NCBI RefSeq assembly: GCF_003315415.1
Contig: NZ_QNSB01000013.1
Location: 43,031-107,030, forward strand
Source: Brevibacterium sanguinis
GTDB taxonomy: Bacteria > Actinomycetota > Actinomycetes > Actinomycetales > Brevibacteriaceae
Length of the DNA stretch: 64,000 bases
Direction: 5' to 3'
Under the pieces are notes generated by a model. It saw nothing but the letters and a program-made list of their open reading frames with translations, was not told the DNA's origin and ran no database searches. The translations under genes and the position numbers were made by a program. Shown in pieces: positions 25,901-34,328 of the stretch. The first letter of the stretch is position 1, and the number at the start of each line of letters is the position of its first letter.

Positions 25901-27151
25901 CTACTCGTCTCGTTCCTGCCACTGCCGCACCCAGGCCCGGCCGTAGTCGTTGCCATTGGGCGCGCGCATCACAGTGTGGACATGGAAGCGCTGCGGTTGG
26001 TCGTAGTCGAGGAAGACACCGCAATGGTGATCGAGTTCGACGATGAGCACGGGTGACTGGAAGCGGCAGTAGTAGACCTCGCCCGGTTCGGTGCCGCCGA
26101 TCCAGGAGAACCAGGAATCGCCGAGATGCTCGCGCACTTCCCGCTCCTTCGCCGCCCGGGGCCCTTCGGGCAAGGTGATGAGATAGGTGGCGACGAAGTC
26201 GAGGACCGCGGCCTGGGCGTCCGGTGCGAGCTCGGAGACTCGCACCCCCTCGTAGGGGATGACGCGGTTGTCCTGGAACGCGCCCGCCAAGTGGCGTTCA
26301 TCGCCGGGATGGACCCGCCCGTCGGGCATCGCCTCATCGACCATGTCCGCGAAGACCACGGCCTGCCCTCGCTGCTCGTCGGTCAGAGCCGCCATCACCC
26401 GGTAGCCCGCATCGACGCGGTCGTCGAAGGCACGCAGTCCGGCATCGGGTCCGGCATCGATCTCATTCGGCTCGGCCCCGTGGAACACGGGAGCCAGTGA
26501 CATCCGCCCGGCGACGACGAGGCAGTTGAGCGCGCAGTGGTGCCCGTACAGCTGCCAGCCCCACGGCTCCTCGGCATGGGGAGAGCCGTAGACGGCGAAG
26601 TTGTAGGAGAACTCCCCGAGGATGTTCTCGAGTCCGACGACCTCGCCGAGGAACCCGTTGATCTTCATCATCGCACGGGTGAGCTCATAGCCCTCCTCGC
26701 TGAGGCTGGCCCGGACGAGGTCGAGAGCGGCCTGCCGCACCTGCTCCGAGGTGAATTCGAGGCGCAGACCGGTGTCGAACTGCATGAACTCGGGGTTCGC
26801 CCAGGTCTGCCATTCGGGCGCATCGACGGCGTAGCGCAACTTCTCGGCCTCCTCCGGGCTGCACCGGGCGAAGAGCTCGTCGGCGGCCGCGACCATCTGC
26901 GTGACCGGAGCCTCCTCCCCCGGCAGCGCCGGCTCCAACGGGTACAGGCCCTCGATGAGCGTGCCGTCGCTGGTCACGCCCGTGAAGTCACCCGGATAGA
27001 GCGGGGTCCATCCTGCGATGAGCTCACCGGTGAAGGTGCCGGGAGTCTTCGCGATCTCCCGGTACTCGTAGGCGTCGAGGCCCTTGAGCTCCTCGATGCG
27101 AGGATGCCCGGGCGGGTAGAGGAACTGCCGGAACGGCGTCTGGTCGATCAT
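25901..27151 (-). CDS. DUF3500 family protein
   Basis: A 416-residue soluble protein that I assign to DUF3500. It has FRQFLYPPGHPRIEELKG at the N-terminus, a His-rich middle segment GWQLYGHHCALN, and a C-terminal VELDHHCGVF then RFHVHTVMRAPNGNDYG. The several conserved His clusters suggest metal binding, but no reaction is established to my knowledge. The start is decided by the ribosome site: AAGGAG abuts the first ATG (27157) and is 6 bases from the second (27151), so 27151 is chosen. It lies beside the GntR gene and the aromatic-type operon and may share its substrate. Confidence 0.65.
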   Translation of the reverse strand: MIDQTPFRQFLYPPGHPRIEELKGLDAYEYREIAKTPGTFTGELIAGWTPLYPGDFTGVTSDGTLIEGLYPLEPALPGEEAPVTQMVAAADELFARCSPEEAEKLRYAVDAPEWQTWANPEFMQFDTGLRLEFTSEQVRQAALDLVRASLSEEGYELTRAMMKINGFLGEVVGLENILGEFSYNFAVYGSPHAEEPWGWQLYGHHCALNCLVVAGRMSLAPVFHGAEPNEIDAGPDAGLRAFDDRVDAGYRVMAALTDEQRGQAVVFADMVDEAMPDGRVHPGDERHLAGAFQDNRVIPYEGVRVSELAPDAQAAVLDFVATYLITLPEGPRAAKEREVREHLGDSWFSWIGGTEPGEVYYCRFQSPVLIVELDHHCGVFLDYDQPQRFHVHTVMRAPNGNDYGRAWVRQWQERDE

Positions 27152-27224
27152 TGTCATCTCCTTGGTCGGTGGGGCCTCGTGGCAGGGCGCTCGGCTGCGC
27201 GGGCGGAGTCCGGCCTCGCGGTGG

Positions 27225-27956
27225 TCAACCGCGCGACGAGGCATGGGCGGCGACCGCGGCGCGAGTGGCGTCGGCGTCGCCTGCGGCGATGGCGGCGACG
27301 AGCTCCTCATGGACCGCCACGCGCATTCCCCAGTAGGTCTCGTCGACTTCGTCGTCCTGCTCGGCGTGGCCTCCGGAGAGGAAGCCGAGTGTGCTCTCGT
27401 AGACGGAACGGGCCATCGCATTGGGACAGATGGCGGCGATCTTCGCATGCAGGTGCCAGTTCGCCTGCATGAACCCGTCCCAGGTCTCGGCCGTGCGCAT
27501 CTCGACGAGGATCTCCTCGAGCTCGGAGACATCGGCGGCCCGGCGATGCGCGGCCGCCTTGACGGCGATGAGCTCCTCCAGGGATTCGCGCAGCTCGATC
27601 GCGTCGGCCGCGGTGACCGGGTCGCCCTCGAAGCTCATCAGCGTGTGACGCAGCCGCACCAGGGGCGTCGTCGCGGCGACGAAGAGTCCGCCGCCACGAC
27701 CGGGCTTGACGACGAGGACTCCGCGGTCGCGCAGCAGCGTGACCGCCTCGCTCACGGTGGTGCGTGCCAGCCCCGTGTTCTCACGGATCGACTCCAGGGT
27801 GCCGAAGAAGTCGCCGGCCGACATCTCCCGTTCCCGGATCGCCTCGCGGATGGACTCGGCCAACTGCTCGGCGCGCGAGAGCGGCCGCGTCTGCAGAGCG
27901 AGGCGCGGAAGGTCCGTCTCGGTGGATTTCTGGACATCCCCGGTGATGTGTGCCAT
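27225..27956 (-). CDS. GntR/FadR-family transcriptional regulator
   Basis: A 243-residue regulator. It has an N-terminal winged helix (LAESIREAIREREM to LRDRGVLVV, with the recognition part TGLARTTVSEAV, about 30-90) and a C-terminal FCD all-helical effector domain (ELRESLEELIAVKAA to ATRAAVAAHASSRG). FCD regulators sense organic acids. It is divergent from the FAH-transporter-hydroxylase operon, and a perfect palindrome lies between them. A TATACT box at 27968-27963 on the minus strand, 6 bases before the ATG, suggests a leaderless transcript. Confidence 0.88.
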   Translation of the reverse strand: MAHITGDVQKSTETDLPRLALQTRPLSRAEQLAESIREAIREREMSAGDFFGTLESIRENTGLARTTVSEAVTLLRDRGVLVVKPGRGGGLFVAATTPLVRLRHTLMSFEGDPVTAADAIELRESLEELIAVKAAAHRRAADVSELEEILVEMRTAETWDGFMQANWHLHAKIAAICPNAMARSVYESTLGFLSGGHAEQDDEVDETYWGMRVAVHEELVAAIAAGDADATRAAVAAHASSRG

Positions 27957-27975
27957 ATTCTCAGTATAACCAGCA

Positions 27976-27991
27976 AAACATACATATGTTT
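27976..27991. promoter_or_regulatory. Palindromic operator in the GntR-FAH divergent promoter
   Basis: AAACATA-CA-TATGTTT is a perfect 7+2+7 inverted repeat in the 56-base gap between the divergent GntR and FAH genes. It lies in AT-rich DNA overlapping possible -10 elements and is the natural binding site for the adjacent regulator. Confidence 0.7.
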
Positions 27992-28012
27992 AATCTCTTT
28001 CTGAGGACTCCC

Positions 28013-28876
28013 ATGAAGCTCATCGGCCTGCAGGCCCCCGATCTCACCGTTCACGTCGCCGACCAAGTCTCCGGGACCGAGGCGCGCATCCTCGCCGAGC
28101 TGCGCGAGTTCTGGTCGGACGCTGCCGGGCACATCGCCTCCGCGGCCGACTCCCGCACCGCCTCGGCGACCGATCTCGTGCCCCTCGCCGCCTACAGGGT
28201 GGTCCCTCCGGTCCTCCCCGAGGCGCGCGTCATCTGCATCGGGCTGAACTACCGCGCCCATCACGCGGAAGGCAGCTTCAAGGACCAGGCCTTCCCGGAG
28301 CACCCCACCCTCTTCGCCCGCTGGACCCGCAGCCTCACCGTCGGCGGTGCCGAGATCCCCGTTCCCTCCGGCGAGCGCGGGCTCGACTGGGAGGGTGAGA
28401 TCGTCGCCTATGTCGGCGACACCCTCGTCGACGTCGACGAGCAGCAGGCCCTCGACGCGGTGGTCGGCTACTCGACCTTCAACGACATCACCTCGCGGAT
28501 CGCCCAGAAGCTGACCTCCCAATGGATCCTCGGCAAGAACGGGGACAACTCGGGGCCGCTGGGACCCATCGTCCCGTCCGCCGAGCTGGGCCACCTCGAT
28601 CAGGGACTGCGCGTGCAGACCCGGGTCAACGGGGAGACCGTCCAGGACGGCAGCACCGCCGACATCGTCTACAGCGTCGGCTCGACGCTCTCGCTGATCT
28701 CCCGCACCTTCACCCTGCGCCCCGGCGACCTCCTGGCCACCGGCACCCCCGAGGGCGTCGGGTACACCCGCACCCCCGAATGGCTGCTCCAGCCCGGCGA
28801 CACCGTCGAGGTGGAGGTCGAGGGCCTCGGCACCCTGACCAACACCGTCGTGGCCAACTCCAGCCGCCACACCTGA
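28013..28876 (+). CDS. Fumarylacetoacetate hydrolase family protein
   Basis: A 287-residue FAH-fold enzyme. It shows the substrate/metal region ICIGLNYRAHHAE, the acidic metal ligands in DWEGEIVAYVG, GKNGDNSGPLGP, and the closing TGTPEGVGYTR motif. Family members hydrolyse or decarboxylate ring-cleavage products such as acylpyruvates or 2-hydroxymuconate-type acids. ATG 28013 has GAGG upstream; the in-frame start at 27950 would include the operator and is rejected. It is the first gene of the operon with the transporter, FAD hydroxylase, hydrolase and bicupin. Confidence 0.85.
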   Translation: MKLIGLQAPDLTVHVADQVSGTEARILAELREFWSDAAGHIASAADSRTASATDLVPLAAYRVVPPVLPEARVICIGLNYRAHHAEGSFKDQAFPEHPTLFARWTRSLTVGGAEIPVPSGERGLDWEGEIVAYVGDTLVDVDEQQALDAVVGYSTFNDITSRIAQKLTSQWILGKNGDNSGPLGPIVPSAELGHLDQGLRVQTRVNGETVQDGSTADIVYSVGSTLSLISRTFTLRPGDLLATGTPEGVGYTRTPEWLLQPGDTVEVEVEGLGTLTNTVVANSSRHT

Positions 28877-28960
28877 TCTCGTCCCACCGTCCGCTCCACC
28901 ACCGAGTTCCACCACCATCTCGCTCCCGCCATCCGCATCACCGACTTCAAAGGCGAAGAC

Positions 28961-30319
28961 ATGAACCCGAAGACAACACCGACCTGGGTGATCCTGCTCC
29001 TCTGCTTCCTCGCGCTCCTGGCCGACGGCTACGACCTCTACGTCTACGGCGCGACCCTGCCCGGTTTCCTCGGCAACCCCGAGTGGGGTGTGACCAAGAG
29101 TCTCGCCGGCACCGTCGGGTCGATCGCGCTCGTGGGCATGCTCATCGGCTCCCTGGCCGCGGGCACGCTGACCGACCGGTGGGGCCGTCGCCGTCTGCTC
29201 CTGGCCTCGCTGGCCACCTTCAGCATCGGCATGATCCTGTGCGCTCTCGCGCCCGACTTCACGTGGTTCGCCGTCTTCCGCTTCCTCACCTGCCTCGGCG
29301 TCGGCGGAGTGCTGCCGACCGCGGTGGCGCTCGCCAATGAGTTCGCCCCGAAGGGCAAGGTCTCCCTGTCCGTGGGCGCGGTGCTGCTCGGCCCTCCCGT
29401 CGGCTCCCTCGTCGGAGCCCTCGTCGCCTCCGGGATCGTCGTCGATCACGGCGTGCGCCCCGTCTACGCCCTCGGCGGGCTCTCCCTGGTCCTCTTCGCC
29501 GCCGTCTGGTTCCTGCTGCCCGAATCCGAGGTCTTCCTTGCCGCCCGCGCCGACCGCGCCGTCTCCGCCTCGGATGCTGCCGCCTCGAGCGGGCGCCTGC
29601 GGTCGGCCTCGGTCCGCAGCGCCTCGGTCGCCCCGGGCACCCGCAGCGATCAGGGAATCTCCGGGCTCTTCGCCACCGGTCGCCTGCTGCCGACCCTGCT
29701 GCTGTGGCTGGTCTGCCTGCTGTCCATGCTGACGATGTTCGGCCTGACCACCTGGCTGCCGGTGATCATGCAGGGGGCCGGATTCTCGACCCAGTCGTCG
29801 ATCACCTTCCTCTCCGTGTACTCGCTCGGCTGCATCATCGGCACGATCGTCATCATGATCATCGCCCAGCGCACGGCGCCCAAGTACATGGTCGTCCTCG
29901 GCTTCACGATCGCCGCCCTCGCGCTCGTCCTCGTCTCCGCCACCCAGAGCCCGGCCCTGCTCTTCGTCGGCATCTTCTTCGCCGGCGTCGGCGGCATGGG
30001 CACCCAGAACATGATCAACGACCACATCGCCCAGTTCTATCCGCCGCGCATCCGCGCCACCGGGCTCGGCTGGGCCCTGGCCATCGGCCGCTTCGGAGCC
30101 ATCGCCGGCCCGGTCTACGGTGGACTGGCCGCGACGATCGGCGGATCCCCGAACGCCGCCGCCGTCTGGTTCGCCGTCCCCGCCGCCCTCGGAGCCATCG
30201 TCGCGATCATCATGCCCCTGCGTGATCGCCTCACCTCCGGCGCGGCCGCCACGCCGGCCCCGGCCGGTTCGACCACCCCCGACCGCGGTCCCGAGACCGA
30301 GAAGGAAGTGCGTGCATGA
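28961..30319 (+). CDS. AAHS-type aromatic acid:H+ symporter (MFS)
   Basis: A 452-residue 12-helix MFS permease. Helix 1 carries ADGYDLYVYGATLPGF, the D-G-x-D-x-Y/F pattern typical of aromatic acid:proton symporters. The loop 2-3 motif is LTDRWGRRR. A longer central loop (about residues 195-225) is Ala/Ser-rich. It would import the aromatic acid used by the downstream genes. The stop overlaps the next start by 4 bases (ATGA). Confidence 0.85.
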   Translation: MNPKTTPTWVILLLCFLALLADGYDLYVYGATLPGFLGNPEWGVTKSLAGTVGSIALVGMLIGSLAAGTLTDRWGRRRLLLASLATFSIGMILCALAPDFTWFAVFRFLTCLGVGGVLPTAVALANEFAPKGKVSLSVGAVLLGPPVGSLVGALVASGIVVDHGVRPVYALGGLSLVLFAAVWFLLPESEVFLAARADRAVSASDAAASSGRLRSASVRSASVAPGTRSDQGISGLFATGRLLPTLLLWLVCLLSMLTMFGLTTWLPVIMQGAGFSTQSSITFLSVYSLGCIIGTIVIMIIAQRTAPKYMVVLGFTIAALALVLVSATQSPALLFVGIFFAGVGGMGTQNMINDHIAQFYPPRIRATGLGWALAIGRFGAIAGPVYGGLAATIGGSPNAAAVWFAVPAALGAIVAIIMPLRDRLTSGAAATPAPAGSTTPDRGPETEKEVRA

Positions 30320-32055
30320 CCCTGATGCACTCGATCGCCGCCGTCCCCGGCTCCGCCACCGTCGCCATCGCCGGCGGCGGGCCGAGCGGCATGTACCTGG
30401 CGCTGCGCCTGGCCCAGCACGGAATCGATTCGGTCATCGTCGAACCCCGCACCGAGGTCGACCTGCTCCGGCCCCGGGCGAAGACGACGAACGCGCGGAC
30501 GATGACACTGCTGCGCGGACTCGGACTCGCCGACGCCGTCCGCTCCGCGGCCGCACTCGACGTCTCCTACTCCCAGGACGTCATCTTCTGCACCGGACTC
30601 ACCGGTCACGAGCTGCGCCGCTTCCACGGGGCCTTCCAGCTCGTCGACGGCGACTACGAGCTCCAGCCCGAGTGCGGGCAGCAGATCCCCCAGCCGGAGG
30701 TCGAACTCGTCCTCCGCGAGGCCGTCGCCGCCTTCGAGCACATCACCTTCGTCACCGGCGTCCGCGCCACCGGCGTCGACCGCGAGACCTCCCGCCTCCT
30801 CCTCGAAGCCGTGCCCGACGCGAGAGGCCCCGGCACTGCCTCCGCCGGGACGATCTCCGCGCGGTGGATCGTCGGGGCCGACGGCGGCGCCTCCCGGGTC
30901 CGCCGGTCACTGGGCATCTCCCTGCAGGGGGCGAGCGCCCCGCGCCCGAACTTCAACGTCGTCTTCACCTCGACGAGCCTGCGGGAGAGGGTCACCCTCG
31001 ATCCCGCCGTGCAGTGGTGGGTCGTCGGCGAGGAGGTCTCGGGGATGATCGGGGAGCTCGACCGCACCGGAACCTGGTGGGCCATCCTCCAGGGCTGCGA
31101 TCCGATCGAGGACCCCGTCGAGGTCGCCGCCGCCCTCCGCGCCCTCGCCGGAGTGGGCGAAGACGTCGACATCGAGGTGCTCGCCACCGATTCGTGGACG
31201 GCGCGGATGCTGCTCGCCGACTCCTACGGTGGGGCCGAGAGCGAGCGCACGGTCTTCCTCGTCGGCGATGCCGCCCATCTCAACCCGCCATGGGGCGGGC
31301 ACGGGTTCAACACCTGCGTCTCGGACGCGGAGAACCTCGCCTGGAAGCTCATCGCCGTCGCCCAGGGCTGGGCGGAACCGGAACTCCTCGACAGCTATGA
31401 GGAGGAGCGCCGACCCGTCGCGGCCCGGATGATCGCCGACGCCGCGGCGAACGGGAAGGCGCTGGCCTACGACTTCATCACCGCGAACATGACCGAGGAC
31501 ACTCCGGACGGCGCGGCCGCCCGGGCCAGGGTCCGGGAGGCGCTGGAGGTGAAGACGAGCGAGTTCCATTCCGAGGGCCTCGTCGTCGGCTACGAGTACG
31601 CCGGGACCTCGCGGGTCCAGCCCGGACCCGTCCCCTTCGTCGATCCGGTCGAATACCGACCCCAGGCCCTGCCCGGCTGTCTGCTTCCCCACTTCACCCG
31701 CGCCGACGGCACGAGTGCCTACGATAGCGCGGGCGCCGTCACCTTCACGCTCTACACCCTGACGGCAGTCGAGTCCGAGGTCACCGCACTTCTTACTCTC
31801 GCCGAGCGGCACTCCATCCCCCTGCGCCACGTCCGCCTCGGCGGATCCGATGCCCGCACCGCCCGGGCACTCTGGTCGGCCTCCGCGGTGCTCGTGCGCC
31901 CCGACCACCACATCACCGCCGTCGCCGGCGAGGGCGAAGGCGATGCGGTCGGGGGCGCTGCGGTCGCGGGCGAGCACGGCGGCGCGGCTTCCCTGGCCGC
32001 GTTCGGCCCGGCCCTGCTCACCGCCTGCGGCCTCGACCCCGAGGAGGCCCGGTGA
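30316..32055 (+). CDS. FAD-dependent aromatic hydroxylase (PheA/TfdB/MhpA type)
   Basis: A 579-residue class A flavin monooxygenase. It has the GGGPSGMYLALRL FAD loop (about 20-32), the DG motif IVGADGGASRVRR (about 182-194), the GD motif GDAAHLNPPWGGHGFNTC (about 318-335) and a C-terminal thioredoxin-like domain from about 430. That architecture fits phenol- or resorcinol-type hydroxylases such as MhpA and TfdB, which add a hydroxyl group ortho to an existing one. The substrate is not predictable. It is coupled to its neighbours by 4-base overlaps on both sides (ATGA, GTGA). Confidence 0.85.
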   Translation: MTLMHSIAAVPGSATVAIAGGGPSGMYLALRLAQHGIDSVIVEPRTEVDLLRPRAKTTNARTMTLLRGLGLADAVRSAAALDVSYSQDVIFCTGLTGHELRRFHGAFQLVDGDYELQPECGQQIPQPEVELVLREAVAAFEHITFVTGVRATGVDRETSRLLLEAVPDARGPGTASAGTISARWIVGADGGASRVRRSLGISLQGASAPRPNFNVVFTSTSLRERVTLDPAVQWWVVGEEVSGMIGELDRTGTWWAILQGCDPIEDPVEVAAALRALAGVGEDVDIEVLATDSWTARMLLADSYGGAESERTVFLVGDAAHLNPPWGGHGFNTCVSDAENLAWKLIAVAQGWAEPELLDSYEEERRPVAARMIADAAANGKALAYDFITANMTEDTPDGAAARARVREALEVKTSEFHSEGLVVGYEYAGTSRVQPGPVPFVDPVEYRPQALPGCLLPHFTRADGTSAYDSAGAVTFTLYTLTAVESEVTALLTLAERHSIPLRHVRLGGSDARTARALWSASAVLVRPDHHITAVAGEGEGDAVGGAAVAGEHGGAASLAAFGPALLTACGLDPEEAR

Positions 32056-33092
32056 TCACCGAGTCCTTCGCTCCCCATCATCCCGAACTCCTCATCGACC
32101 TCGTCCTGCCCGAGTCCCCCGCCCCTGCCGGCGGGTGGCCGGTCATCGTGTGGCTCCACGGGGGCGGCTGGAGGCTGCAGGACCGCACCGCCCGCCCCGA
32201 CTTCCGGATCCACTTCGCCGTTGCCGGCTTCGCGATGGCCTCGATCGACTACCGTCTGGCACCGGCCCACCCGCATCCGGCGCAGGTCCTCGACCTGCGG
32301 CAGGCCCTGCGCTGGCTGCGTCGGAATGCCGAACGGTTCGGACTCGACGCCGAGGCGATCGGACTCTGGGGGTCGTCCGCCGGCTCCCATATCGCGGCCT
32401 TCACCGCCCTCAGCGCCGAGGTGGCGATCCTCGGGGACGAGAGAATCCCCGCCGGCTTCCAGAGGTTCGGCACCCACGTCTCCTGTGTCGTCGACGGCTA
32501 CGGGCCGACCCTGATCGAACCGCTCCTGCCGGCCTTCGACCCGGCGCGCATCGCGGCGGCAGACCTCCGCTCGACGCCCGAGGAGGACCTGCTGGGAGGG
32601 CCGGCCACCTCGGCGAGCGAGGACCGGAAGATCCGCGAGCGGGCTCGCGCCGCCAGCCCCGCGCTCCTCGACCTCCCCGAGTCCGGCTCGGCGTCTTTCT
32701 CGACTGCGGGCCTGGACCCGGCCACGACGTCGGACCGGGACCCGAACTCGAACCGGGGCCGCCGGGTCCCACCGCCGTTCCTCATCATGCACGGCACCGC
32801 GGACACCGCCGTCGGCTCCGAGCAGTCGGCGACCCTGCACGAGAGGCTGAGCGCGGCAGGCGGGGAATCACTGCTGTGCCTCATCGACGGCTTCGGCCAC
32901 GGGTTCCTCAACCCGGGGGAGGTGCTGGAGCTCGGGCCCGGGGTGGTCCTCGACAACGGTCGGCTCGAAGCCGAACCCGATGCCCCCTGCGTCTTCGACA
33001 ATCGGGGCGGCTTCGCCCCGCGGCAGGATTCCGCCTCGTTCGACCTGATCCACGACTTCTTCGTCCACCACCTCAAGAAAGGCCGATCATGA
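32052..33092 (+). CDS. Alpha/beta hydrolase (HSL/carboxylesterase-like)
   Basis: A 346-residue alpha/beta hydrolase with the oxyanion HGGGW motif near residue 36, the nucleophile elbow GSSAGS near 110, and a C-terminal His region GFGHGFLNPGE. The HGGG plus G-x-S-x-G pair marks the hormone-sensitive-lipase/BD-FAE-like esterases. In this operon it may release the aromatic acid from an ester or act on a ring-cleavage product. There is an Asp/Asn/Arg-rich insert around residues 215-238. The GTG start overlaps the upstream stop; the stop overlaps the bicupin start. Confidence 0.8.
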   Translation: MITESFAPHHPELLIDLVLPESPAPAGGWPVIVWLHGGGWRLQDRTARPDFRIHFAVAGFAMASIDYRLAPAHPHPAQVLDLRQALRWLRRNAERFGLDAEAIGLWGSSAGSHIAAFTALSAEVAILGDERIPAGFQRFGTHVSCVVDGYGPTLIEPLLPAFDPARIAAADLRSTPEEDLLGGPATSASEDRKIRERARAASPALLDLPESGSASFSTAGLDPATTSDRDPNSNRGRRVPPPFLIMHGTADTAVGSEQSATLHERLSAAGGESLLCLIDGFGHGFLNPGEVLELGPGVVLDNGRLEAEPDAPCVFDNRGGFAPRQDSASFDLIHDFFVHHLKKGRS

Positions 33093-34165
33093 CCGCTGCA
33101 TTCGACTGGGAGACAGTCCAGAGAACCCCGCTTGTCCGCGACGCCCTCCCCGGCGAGCTCGCCCCCTACGCGCTGTCGGCCGGAGAGGGACTGCGCCACG
33201 ACCTCGGCGACTGGCACGTGACGACGATGGCACGCGGAGCCGATACGGGAGGCGAGTTCTCGCTCTATCGCGTCTCTCTGCCGGGCGGATCGACCAGCCC
33301 GCTCATCTCCACACCCGGGCACACCTTCATCCAGCTCGTCGACGGCGAGATCGGACTGTGGTTCGAGGGTCGCGGCCGGCGGCTCATCGGCGGAGACTCG
33401 GCGTCCATCCCGGCCGGAACACCGTTCGCCCTCTCCGGTCGCGCTGTCCTCAACTCCTTCTTCCTCTACTCCACCGACCAATGGCTGCACCGCCTCGCCG
33501 ACGGGCTCGGCAGCGCGAGCCGCTCGCACATCTTCTCCCGCCGCCCGCAGTCGACGGTCTCGGACCTCCTGGCCGGAGAGGTCTCCGGCTACGGCATCAC
33601 CGTCCACGAGGCCGATCGGGCTCGACTCGAGGAGCTGACCGACGACGATGAACGGGACCGGCGCGACGGCGACCGGCTCCCCCAGGGGCCGGTACCCTAT
33701 GTCAATCGGGCCGGTCACGGGGATCGGCACGAGACCTACCAGCAGCTCAACACCTATCCGGTGAGGAGCCGGAACACCGGCGGACTGTTCTTCGCGATGG
33801 ACACGCGCGGTGCCCGCTCGCCCTACATTCCGCTGCATTTCCACCAGGAGCACTCGGAGAACTTCCTCTGCCTGGGCGGGAAGGTCAAGCTCCACGCCAA
33901 TGGGGAGGAGGTGGTGCTCACGCCCGGCGACTTCCTCCACGCCCCGGCCGGAACCATCCACAGCTTCTCCTTCGCCGGGCACAACACGCACATGCTCGGC
34001 CTGCTCACCCCACCGGTGTTCGAGCCGTTCTTCGAGTACATGAACGATCCCACCGACGATTACGTCCATGTCGAGGGCGGAGAGCCGTACTTCCCCGGTG
34101 AGGGGTTCGCCCGCGCCCGCGAGGAGCTCGACCTGGTCGTGGTCGGACCGCCACCGGAGAACTGA
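33089..34165 (+). CDS. Bicupin, quercetin/gentisate dioxygenase-like
   Basis: A 358-residue two-cupin protein laid out like quercetin 2,3-dioxygenase. The C-terminal cupin (about residues 235-330) has a full metal set, H-x-H-x4-E in HFHQEHSENF, and a later His in APAGTIHSF. The N-terminal cupin (about 65-125) keeps the fold (GHTFIQLVDGEIGLWFEG, SIPAGTPF) but lacks the H-x-H pair, so only one metal centre is likely. A ring-opening dioxygenase acting on the hydroxylase product is the best guess. It is the last gene of the coupled operon. Confidence 0.75.
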   Translation: MTAAFDWETVQRTPLVRDALPGELAPYALSAGEGLRHDLGDWHVTTMARGADTGGEFSLYRVSLPGGSTSPLISTPGHTFIQLVDGEIGLWFEGRGRRLIGGDSASIPAGTPFALSGRAVLNSFFLYSTDQWLHRLADGLGSASRSHIFSRRPQSTVSDLLAGEVSGYGITVHEADRARLEELTDDDERDRRDGDRLPQGPVPYVNRAGHGDRHETYQQLNTYPVRSRNTGGLFFAMDTRGARSPYIPLHFHQEHSENFLCLGGKVKLHANGEEVVLTPGDFLHAPAGTIHSFSFAGHNTHMLGLLTPPVFEPFFEYMNDPTDDYVHVEGGEPYFPGEGFARAREELDLVVVGPPPEN

Positions 34166-34328
34166 CGACTGCCCTGTTCGACCTGTCACAAACCGACTCC
34201 GGGGGTATCGGTCGGAGACGGATGACCCATAGGCTGGATGACTCACGGCATGCCGGGCGCCTCGCAGCCCCGTCGCGACTCCGCCGTGAGACCAGCCTCG
34301 TCGACTCCGACCCCTGCGAAGGACCTCC

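Noticed and set aside
27752..30025. A 757-codon minus-strand frame opposite the FAH and transporter genes
   Set aside because: Gly/Asp/Glu-rich composition typical of antisense GC-rich frames; it would also run across the GntR gene and operator.
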